From positions 62,001 to 126,000 of the forward strand of contig NZ_BSTM01000013.1 of NCBI RefSeq assembly GCF_030269515.1: a DNA stretch of 64,000 nt, read 5' to 3'. The notes under the pieces were generated by a model that did not search any database, was not told where the DNA came from, and worked only from the letters and a program-made list of their open reading frames with translations. The stretch is from Actinomadura sp. NBRC 104412 (lineage in GTDB: Bacteria; Actinomycetota; Actinomycetes; Streptosporangiales; Streptosporangiaceae). The number at the start of each line of letters is the position of its first letter. The first letter of the stretch is position 1. The position numbers and the translations under genes were made by a program. Of this stretch, positions 8,008 through 16,901 are shown one piece after another.

Positions 8008-9138
8008 TCATGGCTCGGCGGAGAAGAGGTTCGCGGAGACACGAGCGCGATGCCATTTCGCGCCGCCGCACAGGTGTTCGTTGAGCTTGGCGCGTTTGAG
8101 GAACAGATGCAGGTCGTGTTCCCAGGTGTAGCCGATACCGCCGTGCAGTTGCACCGCCGTTCCGGCGCTTCGGGCGGCCACCTCGCACACATGTGACTTG
8201 GCCATCGAGGCGGCCTCCGACGTCGCGGGGGAGGCGGGGCCGCGGTCCACTCGGCACGCCGCGTCGCGCACGAGTTCCCGGGCGGTGTGGACGTCGACCA
8301 GCATGTCGGCCGCCTGATGCTTGACGGCCTGGAAGGAGCCGATCGGGCGGCCGAACTGGACGCGCCGACCGGCGTAGTCGACCGTCATGTCCAGGACGCG
8401 GCGCGCGATTCCCAGGGAGTCCGCGGCGACGGCGGTCGCGGCCCGGTTCACCAAGGCGGCGACGAGACGCTCAGCCGCCGCGCCCCGCGCCAGTACGTTC
8501 GTCTCGTCCACCCGGACCCTGGTGAGCCGGACGGCGTCGACGCAGCGCGTCCCGTCCACCATCTCCAGCGGCTCCACGCTCACCCCGGCATCGGTGCGGG
8601 CCACGACGGCGACGATCCGCTCCCCCGCCGCGGTCCGGGCGGCGACCACGAACAGGTCGCCGCACCGGGCGTCCAGGACGTGACCGCACGCCCCGTCGAG
8701 GACCATGCCGCCCACCTCGCGGGCAGTGATCGCGTCGCCGTCACCGGCGCCGAACGCGCCGGGGAGCAGCGCCGTTCCGCGCAGCGTGCCGGCGGCGAGC
8801 CCGGGGAGCCAGCGCTCCCGCGGTCCGGGCGAATCGGTCAGCAGCAGCGCGCCCACGCACAGGACCGCCGAGGAGACGAGCGGGAGCGAGGCCGCACGGG
8901 CGCCGGTCTCCTCCAGCAGCGTCATCACCGCGGCGAAGCCGGCACCGGCGCCGCCGTACGGCTCGGGGACCTCCAGGCCGAACCAGCCCAGCTCGGCGGC
9001 CTCGCGGACCAGCCGCGGATCCGGCTCCCCTCCCGCCTCGACGACGGCGCGCACCCGTTCGGAGGACGCCTCGACCGTCAGGAACCGCGCGGCCACCTCG
9101 CGAAGGGCCTCGATCTCCTGCTGGTCGGCGCCGTTCAT
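8008..9138 (-). CDS. Acyl-CoA dehydrogenase, short-type subunit
   Basis: 376 aa acyl-CoA dehydrogenase: N-terminal helical domain (GLEVPEPYGGAGAGFAAVMTLLEETG), reduced middle beta domain, and a C-terminal FAD domain with GRPIGSFQAVKHQAADM and QLHGGIGYTWEHDLHLFLKRAK. The last motif is characteristic of FadE27/28-like subunits in actinobacterial side-chain degradation. Its start overlaps the stop of the next dehydrogenase by ATGA, as expected for an alpha2beta2 enzyme. It would oxidise an acyl-CoA to the 2,3-enoyl-CoA using FAD. Confidence 0.88.
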   Translation of the reverse strand: MNGADQQEIEALREVAARFLTVEASSERVRAVVEAGGEPDPRLVREAAELGWFGLEVPEPYGGAGAGFAAVMTLLEETGARAASLPLVSSAVLCVGALLLTDSPGPRERWLPGLAAGTLRGTALLPGAFGAGDGDAITAREVGGMVLDGACGHVLDARCGDLFVVAARTAAGERIVAVVARTDAGVSVEPLEMVDGTRCVDAVRLTRVRVDETNVLARGAAAERLVAALVNRAATAVAADSLGIARRVLDMTVDYAGRRVQFGRPIGSFQAVKHQAADMLVDVHTARELVRDAACRVDRGPASPATSEAASMAKSHVCEVAARSAGTAVQLHGGIGYTWEHDLHLFLKRAKLNEHLCGGAKWHRARVSANLFSAEP

Positions 9139-10379
9139 GCCAACCCCGGTTCGCGGGGCAGGCCGAGGGCCCGCTCACCGATGATCGACCGCTGGATCTC
9201 GCTGGTGCCGCCCGGGATGGTCCACTCCCACGAGCCGATGAAGTCCAGCAACCAGGCGCCCGACTCCCAGCCCGCGCTCATCGGCCGGCGGGCCGCGCGC
9301 TGCCCGGCCGGCCCGGCGATCTCGACGCCGTAGCCGGTGACGCGCTGCAGCAGTTCGCTGTAGTAGAGCTTGATGACGGACGCCAGGGCGCCCGCGGCGG
9401 GCACATCGGACTCGGCCTCGGCCACGGCCCTCGCGACCAGCAGGCGCAGCGCGCGCACCTGCGTCGCAAGCCGGGCGAGGTGGTCGCGCACGGCGGAGTC
9501 GTCGGCCATCGGGGAGCCGTCCGGCCCGGTGGTGCGGCGGGCGAGGTCGACAAGCCGGCCGAATCCGACCGCCAGGCGTTCGGCGAGTTCCACCATGGTC
9601 GCCCCGCGCTCGGTGTTCAGCGTCCGCTGGGCCACCCGCCAGCCGTCGTTCTCCGGCCCGATGAGGTTGGCGGCCGGGATCTCGACATCGGTCAGGAAGA
9701 TCTCGCAGAAGTGCTCCTCGCCGCCCGCCTGCCGGATGGGCCGCACGGTGAGTCCCGGGCTGCGCATGTCCATCAGGAAGTAGGAGATGCCGCGCCGCTT
9801 CGGGGCGTCCGGGTCGGTGCGCGCAAGGAGCAGGCACCAGTCCGCGTACATCGCCAGGCTGGCCCACACCTTCTGGCCGTTGACGACGTAGACGTCACCG
9901 CGCCGCTCGGCCCGCGTCCGCAACGAGGCCAGGTCCGAACCGGCCTCCGGCTCGCTGAAGCCCTGACACCAGACCTCGCCGTCGAGGATCGCCGGGAGGT
10001 GGCGCTCGCGCTGCTCCGCCGTGCCCGCGTCGAGGAGGGTGGCCGCCGCGTGGTGCAGCGACACGAAGTGCAGCACCAGCCGGGGCGCCTCGGCCCGGGC
10101 CAGTTCCTCGAAGATCACCGCCTGTTCGGCAAGGGAGAAGCCCCCGCCGTAGTCGGCCGGCCAGTGCGGCACGGCGAGCCCACCGGCGCGCAGCGTGCCC
10201 AGCCATTCCCTCTGGAACCGGACGAACTCCTCGTGGCTCGCGCCGGTCTGCCGCTCCTGCCAGCCCGCCGGAACGTTGGCGGCGCACCAGTCGCGGACGG
10301 CGGCCCGCAGCGCCGCCAGATCCGGCTCGCCGGTGTCCGTCCTCACCGGACGCACCGGCGCCGCGGTACGGCTGCTCAC
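9135..10379 (-). CDS. Acyl-CoA dehydrogenase, long-type subunit
   Basis: 414 aa from a GTG with a strong GGAGGAG ribosome site. It has all three acyl-CoA dehydrogenase domains: VWCQGFSEPEAGSDLASLRT (FAD/substrate loop), GQKVWASLAMYADWCLLLART, and C-terminal PGGTSEIQRSIIGERALGLPRE. The position of the classical catalytic Glu (xEGT in MCAD) is Gly here, so the base is elsewhere or in the partner. Translational coupling to the 376-aa subunit suggests a FadE26/27-like heterotetramer. Confidence 0.9.
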   Translation of the reverse strand: MSSRTAAPVRPVRTDTGEPDLAALRAAVRDWCAANVPAGWQERQTGASHEEFVRFQREWLGTLRAGGLAVPHWPADYGGGFSLAEQAVIFEELARAEAPRLVLHFVSLHHAAATLLDAGTAEQRERHLPAILDGEVWCQGFSEPEAGSDLASLRTRAERRGDVYVVNGQKVWASLAMYADWCLLLARTDPDAPKRRGISYFLMDMRSPGLTVRPIRQAGGEEHFCEIFLTDVEIPAANLIGPENDGWRVAQRTLNTERGATMVELAERLAVGFGRLVDLARRTTGPDGSPMADDSAVRDHLARLATQVRALRLLVARAVAEAESDVPAAGALASVIKLYYSELLQRVTGYGVEIAGPAGQRAARRPMSAGWESGAWLLDFIGSWEWTIPGGTSEIQRSIIGERALGLPREPGLA

Positions 10380-10404
10380 GCGCTCTCCTCCTTCATCGGC
10401 TGCC

Positions 10405-11445
10405 TCACCGGCCGGCACGCCCTGACCGCGGGGACGTCTCCTTGCGCAGGCTTGGGACCGTGGACGGGAACAGCCCGTCGAACCCGTCGGCCAGCACCAG
10501 ATCGGTGAACCAGCGCTCGGTATCGGGCCGGTTGAGCGGCAGCCGGCGCAACGGCTGGCTGTGCCGGGAGATCCACGATATGGCCACCTCATCGCAGAAG
10601 CCGGTCGCCCCATGGAACTGGTGGCCGGCCCGCAGCACCACCTCGGCGGCCCGCAGCCCGGCCACCCGGGCGGCGGCGACATCGGCCAGCAGGCCCGCGC
10701 GGCGGCGGTCGGCCGACCAGAGCGCGTAGAGAGCCTGCTGCTCGAACATCTGCATGGCGGTCACGGCGTCGGCCAGCCGGTGCTGCACCGCCTGGTTCTC
10801 GATGATCGGGGCGCCGAACTGGACGCGCTCGCGGGCGTGGGTCACCGTCAGCTCCAGTGCGCTCTCCAGCATGCCCAGCAGCGTGAAGATCTGCAGGTGC
10901 AGCGCCAGCGCGAGCGTGACCGGCGAGCCGGGAACGGGCTCTCCGGGGATGAGGTCGGCGACGAAGGGGCCGAGGCGGCCGCCGCGCCGTGGCCCGGAGG
11001 CCGCGTCCGCCCGGGCGGGTGCCAGGCTGCCCGACGTCCCGGCCAGCCACCAGTCGAGCGGCAGGTCGCCCATGTTGACCCGGAAGCGACCGCCGCGGCC
11101 CGCCCGGCGGTCGTCGACCACCGCGAGCGCGGCGCCGGCGGTGCCGTGCGCGGCCACCATGTTGCCCGCCACACGCTCGGCCAGCGGGTACGGCAGCGCG
11201 AACGCCCCGGCCGAGCGGCAGGCCGCCGCGGCCGCTTGCAGTTCTTGCTCCCCCGCGTCGGGGACGAGTTCGAGGAGCCCGAGCGAGTCCAACAGCGGCT
11301 CGATCTCGCGAGTCCGCACCTCCGGCTCGGACTCCGCGCGCATCACCAGGTCGAACCCGCCGGCGTCTCGCAGGGCCCGGCGGACGACCGCGTCCAGCTC
11401 GCGGGCCTCCTCGTCGAAGTCGGGCATGAAACGCTGGTCAGCCAT
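10405..11445 (-). CDS. Acyl-CoA dehydrogenase, short divergent subunit
   Basis: 346 aa and the most divergent of the four dehydrogenases. Weak N-terminal and middle domains are followed by a recognisable C-terminal helical region (HARERVQFGAPIIENQAVQHRLAD, HQFHGATGFCDEVAISWISRH). The length matches the small subunits of heteromeric acyl-CoA dehydrogenases. The start overlaps the end of the 394-aa dehydrogenase by 8 bases, so the two are a likely complex acting on a bulky acyl-CoA. Confidence 0.85.
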   Translation of the reverse strand: MADQRFMPDFDEEARELDAVVRRALRDAGGFDLVMRAESEPEVRTREIEPLLDSLGLLELVPDAGEQELQAAAAACRSAGAFALPYPLAERVAGNMVAAHGTAGAALAVVDDRRAGRGGRFRVNMGDLPLDWWLAGTSGSLAPARADAASGPRRGGRLGPFVADLIPGEPVPGSPVTLALALHLQIFTLLGMLESALELTVTHARERVQFGAPIIENQAVQHRLADAVTAMQMFEQQALYALWSADRRRAGLLADVAAARVAGLRAAEVVLRAGHQFHGATGFCDEVAISWISRHSQPLRRLPLNRPDTERWFTDLVLADGFDGLFPSTVPSLRKETSPRSGRAGR

Positions 11446-12622
11446 GTCGGACGAGGGTCCTTCCGATCAGGTTCCGCTGCATCTCGAGCGTCCCGGAGGC
11501 GATGGTCGCGGCCTGCGCGTAGCGCCAGTGGTCCTCGACGGCGGCGGCGAAGCGCGCCAGGCGATGCTCCGGATCGGCCGGGTCGGCGGCGGCGGCCGGA
11601 TCGGCCGGTCCGAGCGCGGCCGAACCCAGCAGGTCCATGAGGACCTCGGCGACGCTCTGGTCGAGCAGCGTCGCGGCGACCCGGTAGGCGGCGACGACGG
11701 CGGGGTCGGTGTGACCTTCCGCCTGGGCCTGGAGCACCTTGTACGCGAGAAGCCGCACCCCCCGCGTCTCCAGCAGCGCGGTCGCCCAGCGGGTGACCTG
11801 GCTCTCCGGAAGGTCGTCCCATACGTCCGCGAGGGCCTGGGGGGCCAGTTGGAGCAGCCGATCGCAGCGGGCGTAACGGGAGATCCCGACGCGCTCGTAA
11901 GCGAGGACGTCCCGGACCACCGCCCAGCCCTCGCCCACCTCCCCGAGGACGCCCGAGTCGTCGACGGCGACGTCGTCGAAGAAGACCTCGTTGAGGTGGT
12001 GCGGTCCGAGCATGCTCCGGATCGGGCGGACCGTGATGCCCGGCGAGTCGACGGGCAACAGGAACACCGTGATGCCGCGCCTCCGGTGACCGCCGGTGCG
12101 GGCCAGCAGGAAGCACCACTGGGCGATGCCCGCGTAGGACGTCCAGCACTTCTGACCGTTGATCCGCCAGCCGCCGCCGTCCGCCCTGGTCGCCGTGGTT
12201 CGCAGGGCGGGGAGGTCGGATCCGGCGTCCGGCTCGCTGAAGCCCTGGCACCAGATGACCTCGCCGGCGGCGATGGGCGGCAGGAACCGCGCGCGCTGCT
12301 CCGGGGTGCCGTGCTTCATGATCGCCGGACCGACCCAGTTGACGCCCATGTACTGGGCTCCGCGCGGCTCGTGGTGCGCCCACATCTCCTCGCGCATGAC
12401 GGTCTGTTCCCAGATCGAGCCGCCGCGCCCGCCGTACTCCTCCGGCCAGGCCATCGTCAGCAGGCCATCGCGGGCCAGTACACGGCAGAACGCCTGCGCC
12501 ACTTCCAGGTCGCGGGGGTCGTCGGTGAAGGCGCCGAGGAAGTCCGCGGGCACATGCTCCGCGATCAGTTCGCGCAGCCGGGCGCGCAGCGCGTCGGACT
12601 CGGCTCCGAACTCGAATTCCAT
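11438..12622 (-). CDS. Acyl-CoA dehydrogenase, long-type subunit
   Basis: 394 aa. Family landmarks are WPEEYGGRGGSIWEQTVMREEM, IWCQGFSEPDAGSDLPALRTTATR, GQKCWTSYAGIAQWCFLLART and IASGTLEMQRNLIGRTLVRHG. As in the 414-aa enzyme, the classical Glu position before GT is not Glu (Ser). It overlaps the 346-aa subunit gene by 8 bases, forming the second heteromeric pair of the operon. It starts 9 bases below the monooxygenase stop. Probable reaction: FAD-dependent alpha,beta-dehydrogenation of an acyl-CoA. Confidence 0.9.
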   Translation of the reverse strand: MEFEFGAESDALRARLRELIAEHVPADFLGAFTDDPRDLEVAQAFCRVLARDGLLTMAWPEEYGGRGGSIWEQTVMREEMWAHHEPRGAQYMGVNWVGPAIMKHGTPEQRARFLPPIAAGEVIWCQGFSEPDAGSDLPALRTTATRADGGGWRINGQKCWTSYAGIAQWCFLLARTGGHRRRGITVFLLPVDSPGITVRPIRSMLGPHHLNEVFFDDVAVDDSGVLGEVGEGWAVVRDVLAYERVGISRYARCDRLLQLAPQALADVWDDLPESQVTRWATALLETRGVRLLAYKVLQAQAEGHTDPAVVAAYRVAATLLDQSVAEVLMDLLGSAALGPADPAAAADPADPEHRLARFAAAVEDHWRYAQAATIASGTLEMQRNLIGRTLVRHG

Positions 12623-12630
12623 CCGCGTCC

Positions 12631-14226
12631 TCACCGCAGATCGAAGCCGCGGAAACCGGCCTCGGCGACCGCGTGGCACCGGCGGACGTACTGGTGGAAT
12701 CCACCCCCGTAGGGGATGAAGATCCGCGAACCGTCGTCCTTGTTCACATGGACCATGTAGTTGTCGACCTGCCTCCTGATCAGCGGCCGGGCGACCTCGG
12801 CGGCGTGCGCGGTCCATTCGTCCTGCGCCTGCCGCGTCGGCTCGATCCGATCGGCTCCGCGCTCCCGTGCGTGATCGATCAGGTCGCCCACGAAGTCGAG
12901 GTGCTGCACGTTGTGCACGTTCATGTTCGCCAGGACCGACGGGCTGCCCGGCCCGGTGATCAGGAAGAGGTTGGGGAAGCCCGCCGTCATGAGGCCCAGA
13001 TAGGTCTGCGGGCCGCGCCGCCACCGGTCGCTGACCAGTTCGCCGGCGGCGTTGCGGATGTCCGCCCCGTCCAGCGCGCCGGTGAACGCCTCGAATCCGA
13101 TGGCGAACACGATGACGTCGAGGTCGTAGGAGGTGTCCCTGGTCTCGATGCCGCCGGGGGTGATCCGGCGGATGGGGTCGGACCTGATGTCCGCCAGCGT
13201 CACGTTGTCCTGATTGAAGATCTCGTAGTAGCCCGTGTCGACGCAGAGCCGCCGGGTCCCGATCGGGTAGGCGTTGGGCACCAGCCGTTCGGCCACCACC
13301 GGATCCTTGACGACCTCGCGCACCTTGTCGCGGACATAGTCGCCCACGATCCGGTTGGCCTCCAGGTCCGTTCCCTGGTCGGAGAACAGCGTCAGCATCG
13401 GCTGGCCGCCGAACGCCCAGCGCTCGTCGAGCAGCTCGCGGCGCCGCTTGGGGGAGAAGTCGGCCGCCCGGCCGACGTAACCCGGAGTGAGGTTGCCGGC
13501 GGGCGCGGCGGCCACCTTCCTGCGCACCGCGGCCAGGTCGCGGGACAGCTCGGCGTGCAGCACGGGGTCGGCGGGCCGGTTGTGCGCCGGCACCGAGTAG
13601 TTGGGGGTCCGCTGGAACACCACGAGGCGCTCGGCCTCCGCGGCGATCGCCGTGGACGCCTGGACGCCCGACGATCCCGTCCCGATGACCCCGACCTTCT
13701 TCCCCCTCAGGTCGACACCGTCCTGTGGCCAGTGGGAGGTCAGCACCCACCGGCCGCGGAAGGTGCCGAGCCCTGGGAACCGCGGCTCACGGGCCTTGGA
13801 CAGCTGGCCGGTCGTGCAGACCAGGAACCGCCCGGTGACGACGTCGCCCGCGTCGGTCTCCACGACCCACCGCCGCGCGTCCTCGTTCCAGCGCGCGCCG
13901 ACCACCGAGGTGCGGAACCGGAAGTGCCGCCGGACGTCGAACCGGTCGGCGACGTGCTTCAGGTACCGCAGGAGTTCCGGCTGCGCGGCATACCGCTCAC
14001 TCCACCGCCACTCGCGGTACAGGTCGTCGTCGAAGAGGTAACAGTAGTAGTGACTTTCCAGGTCAACGCGAGCGCCGGGGTAGGCGTTGTGGTACCACAC
14101 TCCCCCCACCTCGGGAGCGCTCTCGATGCCGAGCACCGACAGTCCTTGGCGCGTCAGCCGGTGGACGGCGTAGATGCCGCCCATCCCGGCCCCGATGACG
14201 ATCACATCCCGATCCGGCCGACTCAT
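12631..14226 (-). CDS. Baeyer-Villiger-type flavin monooxygenase
   Basis: 531 aa, the usual length for type I Baeyer-Villiger monooxygenases. Two Rossmann motifs are clear: GAGMGG (residues 12-17, FAD) and GTGSSG (182-187, NADPH). Asp55 in YPGARVDLES and Arg325/326 in GTRRLCVDTGYYE match active-site regions of phenylacetone and cyclohexanone monooxygenases. The fingerprint FxGxxxHxxxWP is F156-RGRWVL162-TSH-W166-P167, so the conserved His is Leu. The enzyme should insert oxygen into a ketone to give an ester or lactone. Its place at the head of the dehydrogenase genes suggests an early step. Confidence 0.87.
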   Translation of the reverse strand: MSRPDRDVIVIGAGMGGIYAVHRLTRQGLSVLGIESAPEVGGVWYHNAYPGARVDLESHYYCYLFDDDLYREWRWSERYAAQPELLRYLKHVADRFDVRRHFRFRTSVVGARWNEDARRWVVETDAGDVVTGRFLVCTTGQLSKAREPRFPGLGTFRGRWVLTSHWPQDGVDLRGKKVGVIGTGSSGVQASTAIAAEAERLVVFQRTPNYSVPAHNRPADPVLHAELSRDLAAVRRKVAAAPAGNLTPGYVGRAADFSPKRRRELLDERWAFGGQPMLTLFSDQGTDLEANRIVGDYVRDKVREVVKDPVVAERLVPNAYPIGTRRLCVDTGYYEIFNQDNVTLADIRSDPIRRITPGGIETRDTSYDLDVIVFAIGFEAFTGALDGADIRNAAGELVSDRWRRGPQTYLGLMTAGFPNLFLITGPGSPSVLANMNVHNVQHLDFVGDLIDHARERGADRIEPTRQAQDEWTAHAAEVARPLIRRQVDNYMVHVNKDDGSRIFIPYGGGFHQYVRRCHAVAEAGFRGFDLR

Positions 14227-14335
14227 GCCGGCACCTCGCCGATCAACGCCTCACTCATCTTCTCGCCTCGCCATGTCGATGTGCGGAACCTGTTGGAGCC
14301 TGTCGGGGCCTGTTGGGCCGGTCGGAGCATGCGTG

Positions 14336-15109
14336 TCAGGGGCGGGCCGTCTGGCCACCGTCGATCAGGTACGGGGCACCCGTGATGTAGCCGGCCTCCG
14401 GGCTCAGCAGGAAGGCGATCAGCGCGGCGATCTCCTCGGGACGCGCGTACCGGCCAAGCGGCTTGCTCGCCAGGAACGCCTCCCGGGCGCGCGCCGCGTC
14501 GCCGCCCGCCGCGCGCTCCGCGTCGAGCATCATCGGGGTCTCCACGCCCGAGGGGCAGACGCAGTTGACCCGGACGCCGAAGGGCGCGCCCTCGACGGCG
14601 GTCGCCTTCGTCAGGCCGATCACCGCGTGTTTGGCCGCGCTGTAGGGCGCCCGGCCGGGATAGCCGGCCGTGCCCGCGGTCGAGGCGAGGTTGACGATGG
14701 CCCCGCCGACCCGCTTGAGGTGGGGGAAGACGGCCTTGGTGCCCAGCCAGACCGCCTTGAGATTGACGGCGACCACCCGGTCGAACTCGTCCTCCGGGTA
14801 TTCCTCGACAGGGGCGCTGGGGCCGTTGATGCCGGCGTTGTTGACCAGGCCGTCGATCCGGCCCCAGTCCTCGGCGACCTTGGCGACGCAGGTGTTCAGC
14901 GCCGCGGTGTCGGTGACATCGAGCTCGTAAGGGCGGGCCCGCTCCCCGGCGGCGTCGATCCGGGCGGCGACGTCGGAGACCGGCGAGCCCGGCAGATCGA
15001 GGAGCGCCACCCGGGCGCCCTCGGAAGCCAGCCGCACCGCGACCGATTCGCCGATCCCCTGCGCGGCCCCGGTCACCAGGACGACCCGGTCGGCGAACCT
15101 CTCAGGCAT
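14336..15109 (-). CDS. SDR-family oxidoreductase, first gene of the BVMO operon
   Basis: 257 aa classical SDR: TGAAQGIG near residue 14, LVNNAGINGP, ASTAGTAGYPGRAPYSAAK (Ser-Tyr-Lys) and a terminal TGAPYLIDGG. A GGAGGAAGG ribosome site precedes the ATG. It is the promoter-proximal gene of the minus-strand operon ahead of the monooxygenase and probably oxidises a secondary alcohol to the ketone that the monooxygenase uses. The substrate is inferred only from neighbours. Confidence 0.88.
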   Translation of the reverse strand: MPERFADRVVLVTGAAQGIGESVAVRLASEGARVALLDLPGSPVSDVAARIDAAGERARPYELDVTDTAALNTCVAKVAEDWGRIDGLVNNAGINGPSAPVEEYPEDEFDRVVAVNLKAVWLGTKAVFPHLKRVGGAIVNLASTAGTAGYPGRAPYSAAKHAVIGLTKATAVEGAPFGVRVNCVCPSGVETPMMLDAERAAGGDAARAREAFLASKPLGRYARPEEIAALIAFLLSPEAGYITGAPYLIDGGQTARP

Positions 15110-15127
15110 TGCCTTCCTCCACCAGGT

Positions 15128-15141
15128 AAAGTAGTAATACT
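15128..15141 (-). promoter_or_regulatory. Recurrent AT-rich motif, copy B
   Basis: AGTATTACTACTTT on the minus strand within the AT-rich promoter region of the SDR/BVMO/dehydrogenase operon. It contains the small palindrome AGTAATACT. It aligns with the motifs at 7980, 18574, 24014 and 25715. Confidence 0.4.
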
Positions 15142-15179
15142 TGCTATCTTATCAAGAATTAGAAGGGACGAATAGGGGC

Positions 15180-15199
15180 GGCTCGGTCATGGCCGAGCC
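15180..15199 (-). terminator. Hairpin after the acyl-CoA ligase gene
   Basis: 7-bp arms GGCTCGG/CCGAGCC with a 6-base loop, 20 bases beyond the ligase stop on the minus strand. It is a modest but plausible terminator separating the ligase operon from the BVMO operon promoter. Confidence 0.5.
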
Positions 15200-15218
15200 C
15201 ATGCCGCCTTGTGGTGCG

Positions 15219-16901
15219 TCAGCGTCTCGGGATCCGGGCCACCAGTTCCTGCTTGCGGATCTTTCCGAACGCCGTGGTCGGCAGCTCGTCGAGCGCGAAC
15301 CACGCCACCGGCACCTTCTGACGGGCCAGACCGCGCGCCCGGACGAACTCCACGAGCTCCTCGGCACCGGGCGGTTCGGAGTCGGCGCGGACCACGTAGA
15401 ACGCGACCGGGACCTCGCCGTACCGCTCATCGGGGCCGGGAACGACCGCCACGTGCAGGACGCCGGGATGCGCGAGCACGGCCTCCTCGATCTCGCGCGT
15501 CGAGAACTTCTCCCCGCCCCGGTTGACGATGTCCTTGACCCGGCCGGTGATCACAACGTTCCCGTCCTCGTCGACGCGGCCGACATCGCCGGTCACGAAC
15601 CAGCCCTCGGCCGGATCGAGCGCGGCGGCGTTGTCGTCCTCGTTCACGTAGCCGAGCATCCGCTCGGGCCCGCGGACGCGGATCAGCCCGTCCCTGCCCG
15701 GCCCCAGTGGCACGCCCGACGCGTCCACGACGCTCACCTCCGAACCCGGGCCGACGGGGCCGTCGGTATCGCGGCGGACGGCGATCGGCGTCGTGGCGTT
15801 GGCGATCGTCGTGCTCATGTGCTCGGTCGAGCCATAACAGCGCCAGGCGTGCAGCCCGATCCGCTCGGCCCGGTCGATCAGTCCAGGATCGGTCGCCGCG
15901 CCGCCGACCGAGTACCCCCGCAGCGATGACCGGGTCATCCCGGCGGCCTCGTAGGCGGCGAGGATCTCCTGCAGGAAGATCGGGGTGCCGGAGGAGATCG
16001 TGCATCCCTCCTCCTCGATGAGGCGCACCGCCCGCCCGGCGTCCCAGACGTCCTGCAGGACGACGGGAGCCCCGGCGGTGACGGGCATGGTGAACCCGAC
16101 GATCAGGCCGGTCAGGTGCGCGAACGGCGCCGGCATGAAGCTGACGTCGCGCCAGGAGACGCCCCAGGTCTCCCGCATCTGGCGGGTCTCGGCGAGCAGT
16201 CCCACCGAGTCGACGACCACGCCCTTGGCACGTGCGGTCGTCCCGGAGGTGTAGGCCACCACGCACGGATCCTCCGCCGTGACCACCGCCGGCACGCGGA
16301 CGTCGGGCGCCGGGCGCTCCAGGAGCGGGCCCAGCTCGGTCCAGCCCGAAGCGGTGCCGCGCACCGCCAGCCGCAGCCGTGGCTGTGGCGTCCCGAGGCC
16401 GTCCAGGACGGTGTCGAGCAACGCGGTGTGCGGGTGCCCGCGGAACCGGACGGGGGTGACCACCGCCGCCGGGCGCAGCTCGGAGAGGATCTGCCGGAGC
16501 TCGTGCTCCCTGTAGATCATGACGATCGGGTTGTTGACGGCGCCCACCTGCCAGGTGGCCAGCGCCACCACGGCGGCCTCCCACCAGTTGGGAATCTGCC
16601 AGGCCACCACGTCGCCGGGTCCGATCCCGGCGTCCCGGAAGGCCGCCGCGAGCGCGTTGGCGCGCCGCCGGAGCCCACGATTGGTCACCCTGACAGCACC
16701 GTCGACGATCGCGGTCCGGTCGGGGAACTGGTCGAGGCGCGCGATCAGCCGCTCGCCGACCACCGAGTCGTCGATGAGACCCGCCCGCCGCCACGCCGTC
16801 CGCAACCGCTCGGGCTGCCGGTACTTGTCGAACCTGCCGCGCGCCAGCACGCCGCTCCCGCCCGCGCCGGACCCGCCGCCGCTGATCCCGCCGCCGGTCA
16901 T
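15219..16901 (-). CDS. AMP-dependent acyl-CoA synthetase/ligase
   Basis: 560 aa ANL-superfamily ligase. Motifs in order: YTSGTTARAKG (phosphate loop), PAPFAHLTGLIVGF, YGSTEHMSTT (A5), WFVTGDVGRVDEDG (A7), GRVKDIVNRGGEKFSTREIE (hinge, A8) and the C-terminal catalytic Lys region PTTAFGKIRKQEL. It would convert a carboxylate to its CoA thioester through an acyl-adenylate. Its ATG overlaps the stop of the crotonase-type gene (ATGA). Closest in type to cyclohexanecarboxylate/acyl-CoA ligases, but the acid is unknown. Confidence 0.9.
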   Translation of the reverse strand: MTGGGISGGGSGAGGSGVLARGRFDKYRQPERLRTAWRRAGLIDDSVVGERLIARLDQFPDRTAIVDGAVRVTNRGLRRRANALAAAFRDAGIGPGDVVAWQIPNWWEAAVVALATWQVGAVNNPIVMIYREHELRQILSELRPAAVVTPVRFRGHPHTALLDTVLDGLGTPQPRLRLAVRGTASGWTELGPLLERPAPDVRVPAVVTAEDPCVVAYTSGTTARAKGVVVDSVGLLAETRQMRETWGVSWRDVSFMPAPFAHLTGLIVGFTMPVTAGAPVVLQDVWDAGRAVRLIEEEGCTISSGTPIFLQEILAAYEAAGMTRSSLRGYSVGGAATDPGLIDRAERIGLHAWRCYGSTEHMSTTIANATTPIAVRRDTDGPVGPGSEVSVVDASGVPLGPGRDGLIRVRGPERMLGYVNEDDNAAALDPAEGWFVTGDVGRVDEDGNVVITGRVKDIVNRGGEKFSTREIEEAVLAHPGVLHVAVVPGPDERYGEVPVAFYVVRADSEPPGAEELVEFVRARGLARQKVPVAWFALDELPTTAFGKIRKQELVARIPRR

